Below are positions 11,910 through 23,754 of a stretch of 64,000 bases of DNA, piece by piece. This stretch comes from Mesodorylaimus sp. YZB2_4 (taxonomy: Eukaryota > Nematoda > Enoplea > Dorylaimida > Dorylaimidae). Below the pieces are notes generated by a model. That model searched no databases. It was given only the letters and a program-made list of their open reading frames with translations, and was not told the origin of the DNA. Numbering within the stretch: the first letter of the stretch is position 1; every line of letters begins with the position of its first letter. The stretch lies in the NCBI GenBank assembly GCA_030248295.1, contig JASANH010000838.1, positions 1-64,000 of the forward strand. The letters run 5' to 3'. The position numbers were made by a program, and so were the translations under genes.

Positions 11910-12770
11910 TGCTGCCCATAAAAGGCTTGCCGTGTTTGTGAGTGGAAGTAGCCGTCCACTGGCTTAGACATATTCTGGTAAACATGTCCCACGCGTGGAA
12001 ATTCTTCAGAAGGGGTACACCACAACGCCATGTACTTATGCACGCGCGTCGAACTGGTCAACATCACTTTCAAGATGATGCTCCGAAAATACGGCAACCA
12101 CAGTGTGTACAAAACTGGGTTGGCTATTTCAAGCAAAAATAAAAAGGGGCGCGACCAAGGATATTTGTGGAGGAGTCCCTGACACTCCCACCCCCACGAT
12201 TAGAGTCCCTTCGGAAAAACCAAATCGAGTCTTTAGAATGAGCCTTTCACGAGACAGCGATGCAACATAGCGACCACTTTGATGCCAAGCATACCAGTAC
12301 TTGCAAGTGCTGTATACGCCTTGAAATGGCCTTTGACTATTGATCCAATATTCTCCAGAATCATATTCAATTGTTCCTTCGTCAAACCTACCAGTTGTGT
12401 TGGAGTTCGATGACGCTGAAAGAATTCCTTCGGGAGCATACCAGAAATAGTTCTTAGCGGACTACCAATTCGTCTTCACCAAGATTAAAACTTGCCATTT
12501 AGCGATCAGTGGCAGTCATTTTGGTATGAGCAAAACGCAAGAGTAAATTCATTTTGTGTCAGCTTTTTCGCATTTGCGCTTCACGATAAGTGATAATGAT
12601 AAAGTGCTGTTGAGGGAGTGCAAGCAAAGTAAACAATTATCCGGATATATTTTTATCGCGACCGAATATTCAGTACCAGCGAGTGAGTACCCGACTAGAT
12701 TTTGACGGTCGTTTCCAAGAACAGCACCACTAGCAAAGTACTGTACTTGCACCAATACTGAACGTGAGTC
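11910..12770 (-). CDS. candidate multi-exon gene, unrecognised
   Basis: Three minus-strand blocks look coding and have plausible splice signals. About 12770-12635 gives VQYFASGAVLGNDRQNLVGY and continues SLAGTEYSVAIKIYPDN. About 12416-12240, after a TTTCAG acceptor, gives SSNSNTTGRFDEGTIEYDSG and then WYAWHQSGRYVASLS. About 12125-11910, from an AAATAG acceptor to a GTAAGT donor, gives a 70-residue stretch including WCTPSEEFPRVGHVYQNM. I did not establish the start, the stop or the phase across all introns, and I recognise no family. The aromatic, Asn-rich composition suggests an extracellular protein. It may be partly decayed, since mobile elements lie nearby. Confidence 0.3.
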
Positions 12771-14822
12771 TTGAAGGGCAGTGAGAAATCGACGATTCGC
12801 ATCACCGGATTTGTGACGTGCTTCCCATAAAGCTTCGAGTCCAAGCAGATCTCAACTGTATGATGTTACATGCTCAGACATGCTCAAAATGTTCTGTTTC
12901 AGAGTGGGTATACTGGATATTGCTAATTTACTTTATTCTGTCAACATTTCTCTCTTGCCTCATTACATAGTCTGCGTAGCGTGTTTCGCATTGAAAAATT
13001 TCCCTCACTTGAGCTAACGTTAATCGTGAGCCCATTTGTCGGAAAGACTGCCCATTTCCGTTGCTGCGTGAAGCGCAGTGGATGTTAGGCGTATCCCATC
13101 TACCTGTGACTCACACTTGTTCCCACTACCACCTAGCCTCTGTCTGAACCTTTGCTGTTGTGCCAAGTAAAATGTAAGATCGAGCGGTTGCACCTTACAT
13201 CCGCTGCGCTCCACACACCACTTGGACATCTCCGAGATTCCCAGACCACGAGGGGGGGGGGGGGGGGGGCACCAACGAAATGTAGGGTCCCTTTTGAGGG
13301 CAATCCAGCCTGGATTTCCCGCCTACTAGGAGGCAACCAAAATTGTGTATCAACTTCACGCGTATCGAGCCCAATGCTGGGGCTTGATGTGGGGCCTTGG
13401 CTTCAGCAAATCGATTTGATCCCTGCTCATTCTGAACTGACTCTTATCGCCAGGCATATTTTAAAATGATTCCAACATCCTGGATCGTCTAGGTATGGTA
13501 CTGTCATTTTACAAGCCCCTTTCACCGATCGTTTCCCCCTTTTGGCTAATTTCAGTCGTCTGGTTCATGATTTGCTGAATCTTCACACCCTGGACGAGAT
13601 AAGGCGCAAACGACATTTTTAGTGTTCCTGACTCCAACCTTGGATCCTTGAAAAACTCGCTGATATCACCAACGACCAACCGGCCAATGGTGAGGCCACC
13701 AAGATCATGGGGAACTTGGATCGGTATACCCCGCGGGGTTTTATGGATTACTTCTTGCGTCTTGTTGATACGCTATGCTGCTTCTGTTGCTTCCGTCTAT
13801 GCTGCTTGTGTCACCTTACGATTACTGTAGAGGCTGTTCAGGCCTTTTATTCGACGTGCCCTCGAACTCCATGTTTTTGCTGTATTTTCGCATGAACTGG
13901 CACATATTAATGAGAGCACAGTCGCGCTAATCCATTCAAGCCCTGGAATTTCCACGGTTCGCAAATTTTCCTGGCAATGACCCCCTCCCTACGAAAATAC
14001 ACATAAAAATGTGTATTTGGGCGGTATGGCCCATATGTCCCTCACCCGTGGCCTTAGAAGGATTTTAAGTATATTAAAATGACCGCAAGATGATGAGCTT
14101 TCGAACGCGTTTTTCAAGTTTATCCCAGGTCTTACCATTCGTAAGATATTCCCGCCTAAATTCAGACTTCAAATGTCCCTGCACAGGGCTCCAGCATGGC
14201 CCTGTACAGGTGTGTAACAAGTTCTCGGACAAACGCTTCTGTTAAGATTTCTGTGAAATATTTTGCAAATACTCAAATGAGCTTCGCAATGCGCAATGAG
14301 CTTCTTCAACGTGCAAGGTTTGATGATTGAAGGGTGCTTCGCGACTTGCAACTCGAAGCGAGGAATGAAATGCGTGAAGCAAATAAGTACTCAAATGAAA
14401 TGCTTGGTGGATTATCACGCGGGGGGGGGGATGTTACGTCATTTTTCAGAACCATGACAACTCAAAAAGATAAAATCAAAAACTGCCTTTCTTACTAGTT
14501 GCATATTATTTTTCATTAGAAAGTCAATGCGGTTACTGGTAGATGTTTTTTGGGACAAATTAAAAAGCATTTTCAACAAGGATTTTCAAAATATCGATGT
14601 TGAAAATGCTCCTGTAAACACAAAATATGGCAGTTCGATTTCACGAGCGAGACTGCAAAACTATCTCCAGTTGCAGACTGATCTGCTACGAGAGCCTTTA
14701 TGCGTCGGGTATGTTCGAACGGGGTTTCTGAGCCTCGCGCAGGACAGGGCACCCAAATACCGTGGAACCATTAAGTTTTCCCAAAAATTTCCTTTTCCCT
14801 GAGTTTCCCCGTGTTATAAATA
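12771..14822. other. intergenic, no gene recognised
   Basis: Short ORFs only, without consistent splicing or domain matches. It includes an 18-base G run at about 13252-13269 and a 10-base G run near 14421-14430. Confidence 0.45.
13252..13269 (+). repeat. poly-G tract (18 G)
   Basis: An uninterrupted G run in CACGA(G)18CACC. It could form a four-stranded structure or be a sequencing problem spot. Confidence 0.85.
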
Positions 14823-15174
14823 CTGTAAGTCACTTTAATTTCGCGGTTTTCGCGGATGGCCTAGACCGCGAAAATTTTCCTTCCGCGAAACTTTTTTGTA
14901 GAAAACCTGGATTTTCAGATAAAGCATAGCTTCAGTTTTACCATGTTTTCAACCACCTGCTCATAACATAAGTTAACCTTCAACCCGGATCAGTTTCCAC
15001 GTACGTTTGAAACCACCTCATCAAAGAGTGCGGACATGAGTCACATTATCAATACAGTGATGCACTGACGAGCATCTTGAACAGTACTACTGACAACAGT
15101 CTCGACCTACCTGAAATTTTGCAGAAGTCCAGAACCGCAAAAATTGGGTACCGCGAAATTAAAGTGATTTACAG
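14823..15174. mobile_element. MITE, TA target site, CTGTAARTCACTTTAATTTCGCGG ends
   Basis: The left end reads TA-CTGTAAGTCACTTTAATT followed by TCGCGGT. The right end is its inverted complement, ACCGCGAAATTAAAGTGATT followed by TACAG-TA. Termini are about 25 bp with one mismatch, and a TA dinucleotide lies at both borders. The 352-bp element has no ORF. The TA duplication and inverted ends fit a non-autonomous Tc1/mariner-type element. Confidence 0.85.
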
Positions 15175-15859
15175 TACGTATTTTTGTCTAAACTGCGGAG
15201 GAGGGTATAAGTGTCGATAATTGCATCTGTGTAGGATTGAACACATTACAACCACATTGATGTACAGTACAATAAACTGATCGGAAGGAGGATGGGCAAG
15301 GCCACGTAAAAGTACTGCAGAGAGAAATTAGAAGAGAATTTTCACATTGGAGGATATTGATTTTTAGGATTATCGGATTATAGAACAAAAGAGTTGCATC
15401 GATTGCAAATCTCATTTTGCAATGGGCACAGAGATGGATGTGGTTTTCAAGGCCTATGAAGAGGTTGATCTGTGGGGTTACTGCGAAGAAGCCTCCTAGT
15501 TGATGTGAGAGGGCTGACACATTTTGTCCCCTCATTGGTTTCAGGAGATTTTTGTAAAGTTATCTTTGCTTGCTCCACTGCGCTCTTCACGAACACGCGG
15601 ATGTCTGTGGTAGTCGTGCGTCTGAAGGCGCACGAAGATACCTAATGAAGTGTCAATTTACAGCAAACAGATATCAACAGGCACGGTAGTTGCCTGTTTA
15701 GCAAGTTTGGAACCTATGCGCAGTAGGCTGCAGTGACACAGCATAACGTAGCAACCTTCTTTGTACGAAATTAGCGTCAGCTCAGGAGGGATTAAAGACA
15801 AATTTCTTCTATCTATTCTAAATTCCTAGCCCAAATGTGGGTGCGAAAAAACACTGGTA
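15175..15859. other. intergenic between two MITEs, nothing recognised
   Basis: No supported gene; short ORFs without splice or domain support. Confidence 0.4.
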
Positions 15860-16658
15860 TTTCTAAAAAAATTTCTTCTCAGCCAACGAAAAGGTTAGCC
15901 CAGCCACCTTACTCTAAACAAAGCAACACAAACGAGGTTGGCTGGGCTCCCTCGGCGGAGTTTTTAAAAGTAATTGTGATCAAACAGAATCGCTACACTG
16001 TCACTACGTAGTAAAACGTGTAACAGGGCGTTTCCTACCTCAGCCACTTCATTCAGGCAATAGAGAGGTGGCAACGCATGGGCCGATGGTCGTTAGCTCT
16101 ATTGCAGAAGGTTGAACGCCCAAAGCTATTAGCATGCTGACTCCACAGAGGCTGAACTTCCTGTTCTGGTGTCACTGGGTAGGTGCTAGACATACATACA
16201 GTACTCATGCTGTCACGACAGATGCAACCCTACTGCAGCAAGCCCTTACTCTTTCTCAAGTAAGTTCAAGGTAATAGAAGGCAATCGTATTCCAAAACTA
16301 CAAACTTTCGAACTTACTACAAAATACGAATAAGTATATTCATGTGGGTAATAGCCTTTAGTGAAAAACAGGAAGAATAAAATCCCACAGGGAGTCGACC
16401 CCATGACTTCTCGATGCACCGAGTATGGTACATCACAGGCATGCACTGTGGGTGAGTGTGGGAGTACGATTGTGAGCCTCGCCCAGAACGCAACATATAC
16501 GTACAGTAGATATACGAGTATCACGTCTGGATAAGTATAACCCGCTCAAGCATGTACCCGCCAAGGGAGCACAGCCAACCTCGTCTCGCCTTGCACTTGG
16601 TTAAAGTAGGGTTGCTGGGCTAACGTTTTTGTTGTCTGATAACAGATTTTTTTAGAAT
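15860..16658. mobile_element. MITE with about 100-bp terminal inverted repeats, copy A
   Basis: The left arm contains AAAGGTTAGCCCAGCCACC and ACGAGGTTGGCTGGGCTCCC; the right arm contains these inverted, ending GATTTTTTTAGAAT. The element at 34692-35443 has the same arms and a related centre (for example a CAATAGAGAGRTGG block). This copy is more diverged, and its right TA border has changed to TG. There is no ORF of note. Confidence 0.85.
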
Positions 16659-16876
16659 TGCCATTTAGTGTGAAGTACGAGGTACGTGAGCATGCTGTTA
16701 CAGTCAAAGATAACTATCTCCAATGCGTCTTTAATATGCCGTATGTACATTTTGGTGTAACGACAATACAAATGTGAGCATACTGTAAGCGCAAGCGGGA
16801 AAAAATTTTTTAAAGCGTATGGTAGCTTATGTTATTTGCCCTTTTCCACACAGTCTGACTGAGAATTCGACAAAAG

Positions 16877-17597
16877 TTTATCCCGATCGACAAGGAAGTA
16901 CACAAATCGCTTTTCGTATCCGTTAAAGGCTTTGTTTTGCGCCCGCCCATGATGAAGATGAGTTACGCAAAGGTAAGTGATGAGGCTTATGACCGATATC
17001 AATTAGATTAGACAGACTGGAGAGTCAGTCTTTGGCTGGTCAGATTATAATTATCAAGTGGGGTAAATGTCGTGGGTAGTGTGAGAGCGCAGTCGCTCGT
17101 TATGTCTGGGGCGACATGACCTAACGTTATATGTCTGGTACCTTACTCACACGGCGTCTGAATCTTTTAATGTTATATCGCTTTAAGCATCGCATAAGCT
17201 TTTGTTCTCGGAATTTTCCCTTCATGGCGAATTGGGATCTATCAGTGATGAAATATCATAACATTCACAGGACTATTGCGGGTCCCTGCTTCCACATCAG
17301 CTTTTTTTTGTTCAGATTCCGGCTCCAGTCATTGAAGCGTTCTTCCGTGCACCAGCCAAAACTTTACTTGGCGAAACATTTCGTGTATTGAAGCTCTCCT
17401 TCATCCTCAAATGCGCACCCGCGTTTGTTAATGCGGTAAAACTTCGACTCGGAACTCGGACTTCGGAAGTCGACTTAATAAGAACCGGCTGCAGCACATA
17501 TCACGCATCGAGCATCCCATCCATTCTGATCGTGGGACAGAATCGGATTGCGGGCCTCCCTCCATACCTACAGAAGTCATTTGACGACCGACTCTAA
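16877..17597 (+). CDS. unrecognised two-exon coding segment (3' part of a gene)
   Basis: Exon 16877-16972 ends AAG|GTAAGT and joins in phase 0 to exon 17316-17597, which ends in TAA. The joined reading gives about 126 residues: IPIDKEVHKSLFVSVKGFV, RPPMMKMSYAK, then IPAPVIEAFFRAPAKTLLGE and DLIRTGCSTYHASSIPSILI. The intron is 343 bp. I recognise no family. The first coding exons are not identified, and a TGA in frame 20 bases upstream shows that an earlier splice junction is needed. The consistent splice phase is the main support. It could also be a decayed fragment. Confidence 0.35.
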
Positions 17598-18519
17598 CGC
17601 GCAACTCTCACGCCAACTCCTTGAGAATGGCACAGCACTCTGGACGAAAGTATGAATTGGTGTATTCGGTCTATATCAAAAGGAAACGTGCATGTGGAAC
17701 TCTTCATGGTACTTTGTTTCGGATTGTGTTCTCTCATTTCAGGAAGATTTATGCATATTTTTTATTATTAGCCAAAGCGTTGGTCCCGAAATTACAAGAA
17801 CAAGTCAGGAAGCCCTGAATGATGGAATTCGACGAAACTTTATGAGCTTGTGAATCGCTGATCATTGATCATATCTTGGGTCATGCTTCCTAGTTCAGTT
17901 TTCTTTTGCTATCGGACAATGACAGTGTTTTTTAATTTTGAATTGGACCAGTCATATTTTCCGTATGCAGCTGCTCTTGTTGACCTGCTTGTATAAAAAA
18001 GCTCAATTTTATACCGCAGGCATGACACAGTGGACCTAGGCGACGGTAGGCGCAGCACCTGGAGGCAACCGTATATGAGTACTGGTTCCAGGTTTGATTG
18101 CCGTGTAGTACTGTACGTGCATACGATGTGGCTATGTTTCGCTCTCAGGCGGGACGGCTGTCGGAGTTTACCCTACCTATTCTGAAACCGTGAGCTCGTA
18201 ATTAGGAGAACCTTGCTCATTCGAGCGTAAAGTTTCGAATTGAATGGCGGGAAATACATTCTCGCCTCGGCCAGTACACAGTTGTCTCATTTGCTGTCAA
18301 TGGAAGGGAAGAATTGACAAAAGCAAAAAGCGCAAACTTATTCTCGTTCTGCTTGAGGAAACCGAAGGCTCATTCTCGCCTAACGAGATCGATAGACATC
18401 GAGCAGCGAGACTTCGGCCCACTGGCCTCTTTTCCAGTCTAGTGCACCTTCCTTCTCACGGATAACATCTTGACTAATCGTAAGGCTAACGACCAGGACC
18501 ACGCTACTCTGCTACCACC
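17598..18519. other. intergenic, upstream of the Ly6-type gene
   Basis: Short ORFs only. The last 50 bases before 18520 presumably hold the 5' UTR of the Ly6-type gene. Confidence 0.4.
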
Positions 18520-19830
18520 ATGCTGTTGTTCACAGTAACGTCACGCTTATTCGCCTTTGCTTGTCTGGTTCAAGCAAAATTCACCACGGGTTTATCTTGT
18601 ATCAGTGACTTTTGTCAAAGCTTAGACGGGTGCTCAGTCGTGAACGATCAAGTAAAGGCGATTCGGTGCCCCTCTGGCGGTTCGTGCTTTTTTCAAGTCA
18701 AAATTTCCTCGGACAATGTTGTACCAAGTATTGCATATCGAGCTCAGGGTTGTGCGACAACGTGGCACTTCATGATGGCTAAAAATGGATCTAGGACGTG
18801 TTTTGATGGTCCTAATGACCAATACCGGACGTGCCTCTGCTCTGACCATGACTTTTGCAACAGACTGTTAAATAATATTGGTGAATATCGTCGATTACAG
18901 CTTGAGGAATTTCCTCCCCCATCGTCCAGGAAAATTGAATGCTGGGACTCAGGTATCGAATACCCTGGTCAATCCTATTGTTCATACAGGCGTAGCTTGG
19001 GCGTTGATCCAGCGTGGCGACGTCGAGCATATACTACAGGATATTTGACCTTTTTGGAAAACTCCAGGAGAGACCATTTATGCTTTTGGGACCTCAACGA
19101 AATTGATTGTTATTGCAAGACAAGTCATTGTAATGTTACACCGCCACCCAGTATTGTCAGCCCATCATCATTTATTGGAGCTTTTGAAACCAAGGTATGT
19201 TTGTGCGAGGAATGCCTCAATATCATGCGGGATTTTCAGTAAGCCATTTGCAAAATACAGGCACTGGCGCAAGCACTGTGGTTTAACAGGGTGAGGGTTT
19301 AAGCTACACTCAAAGGCCGTTGGTAGGAGCGATGACGAATGCCTACAGTAGATGGTGCCCCATGTTCGCAGTTGAAGAGGCACTCTAAATACATATGTGG
19401 GTTCATACACAAGTACATGTTCCTCGTTGATTTAAATCCATCTTAGGTCACGTGCTGTCGGGGAGAGATCGAACAGCCGACACTGTTACGCGCTATGGAC
19501 CTCCAAGAGGGCATTAGTTCATTGTCCAAGTGCTCATCAGGAAGTTTATGCACGGGTGACTATTGCTTCATACGGTTCCAGTACAACACAGTCCGCCGGA
19601 CTATTATTGCACGCCAGGCATGCTACAACACGTCATCAGAATTGGAATTTAGTCATGCATTTGATGGAGTGGAGTACGGACCACGTCGAGAACGTGTCTT
19701 GTATTGCAGAACAAATTTTTGCAATAAGTTAGCTGTGGTGGCTGAAAGTATAAGTGGCAGTGGAAGGTGCCACTGCTCCACTTTGCTTTTGTTTTTTGCA
19801 TTGTTGCTGTGGCATATTGCCAGAAGATGA
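18520..19830 (+). CDS. GPI-anchored protein with three Ly6/uPAR (three-finger) domains
   Basis: Two exons, 18520-19194 and 19447-19830, join in phase 0 across a 252-bp GT-AG intron and encode about 352 residues. An N-terminal signal peptide (LFTVTSRLFAFACLVQA) leads into three Cys-rich units. Each unit ends with the family signature of adjacent Cys then Cys-Asn: CLCSDHDFCN, CYCKTSHCN and LYCRTNFCN. The C-terminus is a short hydrophobic tail, STLLLFFALLLWHIARR, as expected of a GPI attachment signal. Three-finger proteins of this kind act at the cell surface as receptors, channel modulators or adhesion molecules; the partner cannot be told from sequence. The intron falls between the second and third units. 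The start ATG is followed directly by the signal peptide. Confidence 0.85.
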
Positions 19831-20681
19831 AAATCTAATGGTAAATGCCAGCGACATTGACCATTTGCATGCCAGCAGATTCTATTGGGCCTACGAATAC
19901 TCTTACTGGATTATATACTTGGCTTGCTTATTTAGCGTGCCCTCGTCTCTGATATGAGGGGAGTTCAAAAAGTTCGTAGCCTGACCACGTTAGTGCTTAT
20001 ATACAATAAATATGTAATTGCTGTTTTGCGGAGGTGAAGGAAGCTGCCGTGAGTTTGGTCGACCCATAGCCTCGCTCATCACCGCTGACTGGTGTAATCT
20101 GGCGCGTTCTCTGCTGCGCTTGCCATGCTTGGTTACACTGGCCCTAAACCTGCAGACAAAAGGCAGCTTAGGTCCTGTGGGAAAACTGGGCAGCATAGCC
20201 AAAAATAAAATATATACTGCATGCGTGTACATGGGATACCATACCTGCTAAAAAAATGAGGGAGTCACAACTCAAATTTTTTAGTACTGTACGCCGTTTT
20301 ATGCTGGTTATTGATTCAGCTGGGCCGTCATAATAGACGACTATGTATGTGCCTGATCAGAGGTCTCATTTGCGACTGCAGCCTGCAATCGTTTAGCCAG
20401 ATACCAGGCCATGGCAATTATATCCGCACACTTTTGTTATACCTGGTGATGCAACTATGATTGCAGGTTGTAAAAATGATGCACCGCGTACTGTACGGTA
20501 CGAGTACAGTGCGTACTGCATAAGCTATGGAAAAGGAGGCAAGGATGTAAAGCAGTGTAACGTGCATCACTAAAGAGCGGCCCATCCACCCTCATCGTCA
20601 GGCCTCATTCCTCTACGCGCCGTTGTTGGAGAGCAGTCGTGTCTGGTTCGAGTGGTCGTGTACGCGCATCGATCGGTGAGA
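19831..20681. other. intergenic, no gene recognised
   Basis: No supported coding exon. The final 60 bases before 20682 are GC-rich, like the MSP gene that follows, and are probably its promoter and 5' UTR. Confidence 0.4.
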
Positions 20682-21309
20682 ATGAGCGTCGCCAAGGAAG
20701 TCAAGATCAGTCCGGAAACGTTGGCCTTGAAGGAGGGCCAAGGCGTCGAGGTGACGGTGGAGAACACGGGGTCCCGCACGTTGACGTACAAGCTCAAGAC
20801 GACCCGTCCTGCCAGCGTCAAACCGACCAAGGCGTTCGGCGTGGTCAAGGCGGGAGGCAGTGACAAGTTCAAGATCAACTTTAAGCCCACGCCGTCCGAG
20901 AAGCCGTTCACCGATGCCGATCGAGTCACAGTGATGGTGGCGGCCATGTCGGACAGCTCCATGGTAAGTATCATTGCTGTCTGGTTAGGTTCGGAAGGGT
21001 GGGAGCTGCTGGGACACCGTCTTCGATAGGAACTTCCATCCGCCACCCTAACACCAATGGCAACCTCCTTTTCCATGGAAACCGTCTTTTCAGAAACCAG
21101 AGCACTTCTGGAAGTCGCCGGGGGCGTCGGACGCGGTTCGTCAAGTGCTCAAGTTGGAGAAAGCGGCCGAAGGCGGCAAGAAGGAGCCGAAGAAGAAGAA
21201 AGAAGAGTCGGAGAAGGAAGAATCCGAGGCGAAGAGCGAGGAGAGCGAGGCCGAGACCGAATCTGGCAGCGAGGCGTCCGGCAGCGAAGGCACCGAGAGC
21301 GAAGCCTGA
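20682..21309 (+). CDS. MSP-domain protein with Lys/Glu-rich acidic tail
   Basis: Exon 1 (20682-20963) encodes a complete MSP/VAP-type immunoglobulin-like fold. It starts MSVAKEVKISPETLALKEG and includes NTGSRTLTYKLKTTRPASV, AGGSDKFKINFKPTP and ADRVTVMVAAMSD. Exon 2 (21094-21309, GT-AG, phase 0) opens KPEHFWKSPGASDAVRQVL. It then becomes a charged tail with KKEPKKKKEESEKEESEAK and runs of Ser-Glu, ending TGA. Total about 165 residues. There is no signal peptide or membrane helix, so it is cytosolic. In nematodes, small MSP-domain proteins are typical of sperm, where they polymerise or bind partners; that role is inferred here. ATG 20682 was preferred to upstream in-frame codons because the domain begins directly after it. 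Confidence 0.85.
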
Positions 21310-22324
21310 ACCAAGATCCGTGACCCGATCGTGATTCCTTGGCTGTTAATCAATGCTGGCGTGTTCTCAGGGTACCCGTGTGACTGACAAAGATGACAAA
21401 CTGTACTTGAAACAACGAGCAAAGCCACCGAGCATGAGAGAGAACGAGTCCGCAACTGTGCGGTACAAAGTGTAAAGCCAGCACCGACGCCCTTGAGCAG
21501 CAGATCTGTCTTGGTTAACATCGATGTGGTCAGTGTGTCTTGTGGCTGTGAAATACAGTAGTACATAAGTGAAGGCTAGCTACTATACTCTTTTTTGAGT
21601 ATCCCTCTAATATGTATGTATAGTAATATGTAATTCTCTTTCAGGCTGATGCTTTTAATGCGTATATTATTGGCATAACAGAAGGCATTCAGCTTTCGAT
21701 TATTTGTTTGGAAAGGTTTCACATGCCAAGCTGAGGGGCCTAGGAAATATCGAAGTTCCACAATTTTATTAGGATGTACGCAGGGCTGTAATAGCTTCTA
21801 ATTTCTCTTTGAATGAAGATGGCAGAATAAGTTCAGACGAAAAGACGTATTCAACAAAGTGCGTTAAGACAAAGCTGCTCTACGAATATATGACGGAAAA
21901 AGGTAAGTAAGGCCACGAAGCCAATGCAAGACTACTGGAAGGAAAAGCTGAGAAGTGAGCAAATCGATTTTAACTCATACTGGGGATTAAAGAAAACAAA
22001 TACATGGATGGACTTACACGCAGTATACACTTTTCTATGCTCTACAAAGTACTATACAGCAGAAGTAAGATTTCGGTCTGCCCAGAGGTCGATGCAACTT
22101 GCAAGTATTGTAGGATAGCACTTGGTCTGCTTAAACATGAGGATGATGTTTTCGTTTAATGCCCACGAGCAGAGCTCTTCTGGGAACGGGTGTTGTGACC
22201 ATTGCCGCTCGGGGGCGCCTGTAAGTCTTGGGGATGTGGCTCGAGCAGTTGGCTCGATGAGGAGTAGCCAGGGCAGTATAAGAACAGGCTGCTGGGTGAG
22301 ATTAGTGCTCTCTCTTGCTCGTTT
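21310..22324. other. intergenic, no gene recognised
   Basis: 3' UTR of the MSP gene and AT-rich spacer. Short ORFs only. Confidence 0.4.
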
Positions 22325-22924
22325 TCATTCGATTCCTTTCCATCTGTTTCGTTCCGAATTTGTGGGGAGCCCCACCCCTTGTGTTGTCCACTCCTTTGGC
22401 AGAACTGTGGGGTAAGCCAGGTGCTGGACAGGAACTTCGATTAGCATACTCTCGATTAGCCTCTGCGGTCGTCGTTTCCTTCGATTCATACTGGAAAAGT
22501 TCAGGAGTTGACTCGGGGCCAGGTACTTGGTTTGTGTGCGGATTTGTCTGTGGGTAAGATCCAGGACTGTTGAGACATCATCGGGCATTGTTGTGATTCG
22601 TAAAGGATCCTCTGGTGTTGACTGAGTCTTTACTGCGCCATCGACGGTGGAACTGTTCGCCAGCGTAGGCATCTTAGGACCGGGTGCATTCGACCAGCAG
22701 CCAGGCAAGTGTATCATTGCACAGAGCAGTTGCACGCACCCTTGGGAGGCGCGGAAAACACGCCTGAGGGGTTTGTTGAGGAATCGGGGTCTTAGTGATC
22801 GATACTCTGCAGGAATACGCCTTTCTACTAGGCTGGGGCTATTGAAAACCTTGGACAGCTCGCTTGTGAGATCAGCCCGAACACGCCGGCACGAGAGCGA
22901 AGAAGAGCTGTCGCACTCTCGCAA
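22325..22924 (-). CDS. hypothetical 199-residue ORF
   Basis: A single open frame on the minus strand, rich in Arg, Ser and Pro, without signal peptide, membrane helix or recognisable domain (for example RRKRRPQRLIESMLIEVPVQ). It lies 235 bp from the MSP gene at 23160 on the opposite strand. An ORF of this length can arise by chance in a region of this base composition, so support is weak. Confidence 0.2.
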   Translation of the reverse strand: MRECDSSSSLSCRRVRADLTSELSKVFNSPSLVERRIPAEYRSLRPRFLNKPLRRVFRASQGCVQLLCAMIHLPGCWSNAPGPKMPTLANSSTVDGAVKTQSTPEDPLRITTMPDDVSTVLDLTHRQIRTQTKYLAPSQLLNFSSMNRRKRRPQRLIESMLIEVPVQHLAYPTVLPKEWTTQGVGLPTNSERNRWKGIE

Positions 22925-23159
22925 ACAACACCCATAGCACGGGTGCAGGGCCTATTGCGCGAGATTGACCCGTCCATGATGGCCAGTAAGGAAAATAAAA
23001 TTTTTGGCGTTACAAGTAAAAATTGCGACCATGTCACCTCAATCGCAAACCTGGTTGTACAATCAGCACAGAGGTGTATATGGTTTGCCCAGCCGCGTCT
23101 CGTGCGGTTGTTTTTTCTTGTGCTTCTTATCTTCTCTGAACCGTGCGCATCGAAGGAAA

Positions 23160-23754
23160 ATGCCTAACAACTTTTCGAAATCTGAATCGTCTCAGCGCTC
23201 GATATCGAGCAACTGGATGCACATGGTCTCGATGGAACCGTCGGATCGCTTGATGCTGAAGGCCAACGAGCGTGCTAAGATTCGCGTCGTGAATCGCAGC
23301 GACCGTCGCAAATCGTACAAGGTCAAGACGACTCGTTTCTACAGCGTCATGCCCAATCGCACGTACGGAATGGTGGACCCGTACGGCAGCACCTACATCA
23401 AAGTCGTCTTCAAGCCCAGGCCCGACGAAAAACCGTTCAGCAAACGAGACCGCGTCACTGTGGTCATGAAAGCGGTGGCCGACGCCAACTCGGTAAGTGA
23501 ATGAGAACTTCATCATCCCTCGAGGAGTCCCCAGATACATGCAATTACCTTATTCCTTTCTCACGCGGAAGCCGGAACGAATGTGGCAAGAGAAAGAGAA
23601 GAGGCAAATCCTTCGTTTGTACAACAACCCCAGCGAACGTATCCTCTTCGAAAACGTCGAAGCAGTCCGCTTGGCGGCGGTCGCACAGGTCGCGCCGGAA
23701 ACCGATCAAATGACGAAGGGACCAGTTGATGTGATCGAGGTTGATCATGCGTGA
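23160..23754 (+). CDS. MSP-domain protein, splice acceptor doubtful
   Basis: Exon 1 (23160-23492) encodes an N-terminal Ser-rich leader and an MSP domain: MVSMEPSDRLMLKANERAK, VNRSDRRKSYKVKTTRFYSV, STYIKVVFKPRPDEKPF and RDRVTVVMKAVAD. It ends at TCG|GTAAGT in phase 0. The downstream coding block opens KPERMWQEKEKRQILRLYNN (from 23569) and ends at TGA 23752-23754. It is homologous in position to exon 2 of the MSP gene at 20682, which begins KPEHFW. The phase-0 acceptor expected immediately before 23569 reads CGCGG instead of CAG, while the only good AG (23535-23536) gives the wrong frame. The gene is therefore either mis-spliced or broken, or carries a base error. A cytosolic role like the other MSP protein is likely. 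Confidence 0.7.

Noticed and set aside
14527-14802. 91-codon plus-strand ORF
   Set aside because: No recognisable domain and no supporting neighbours; the length is within chance expectation.
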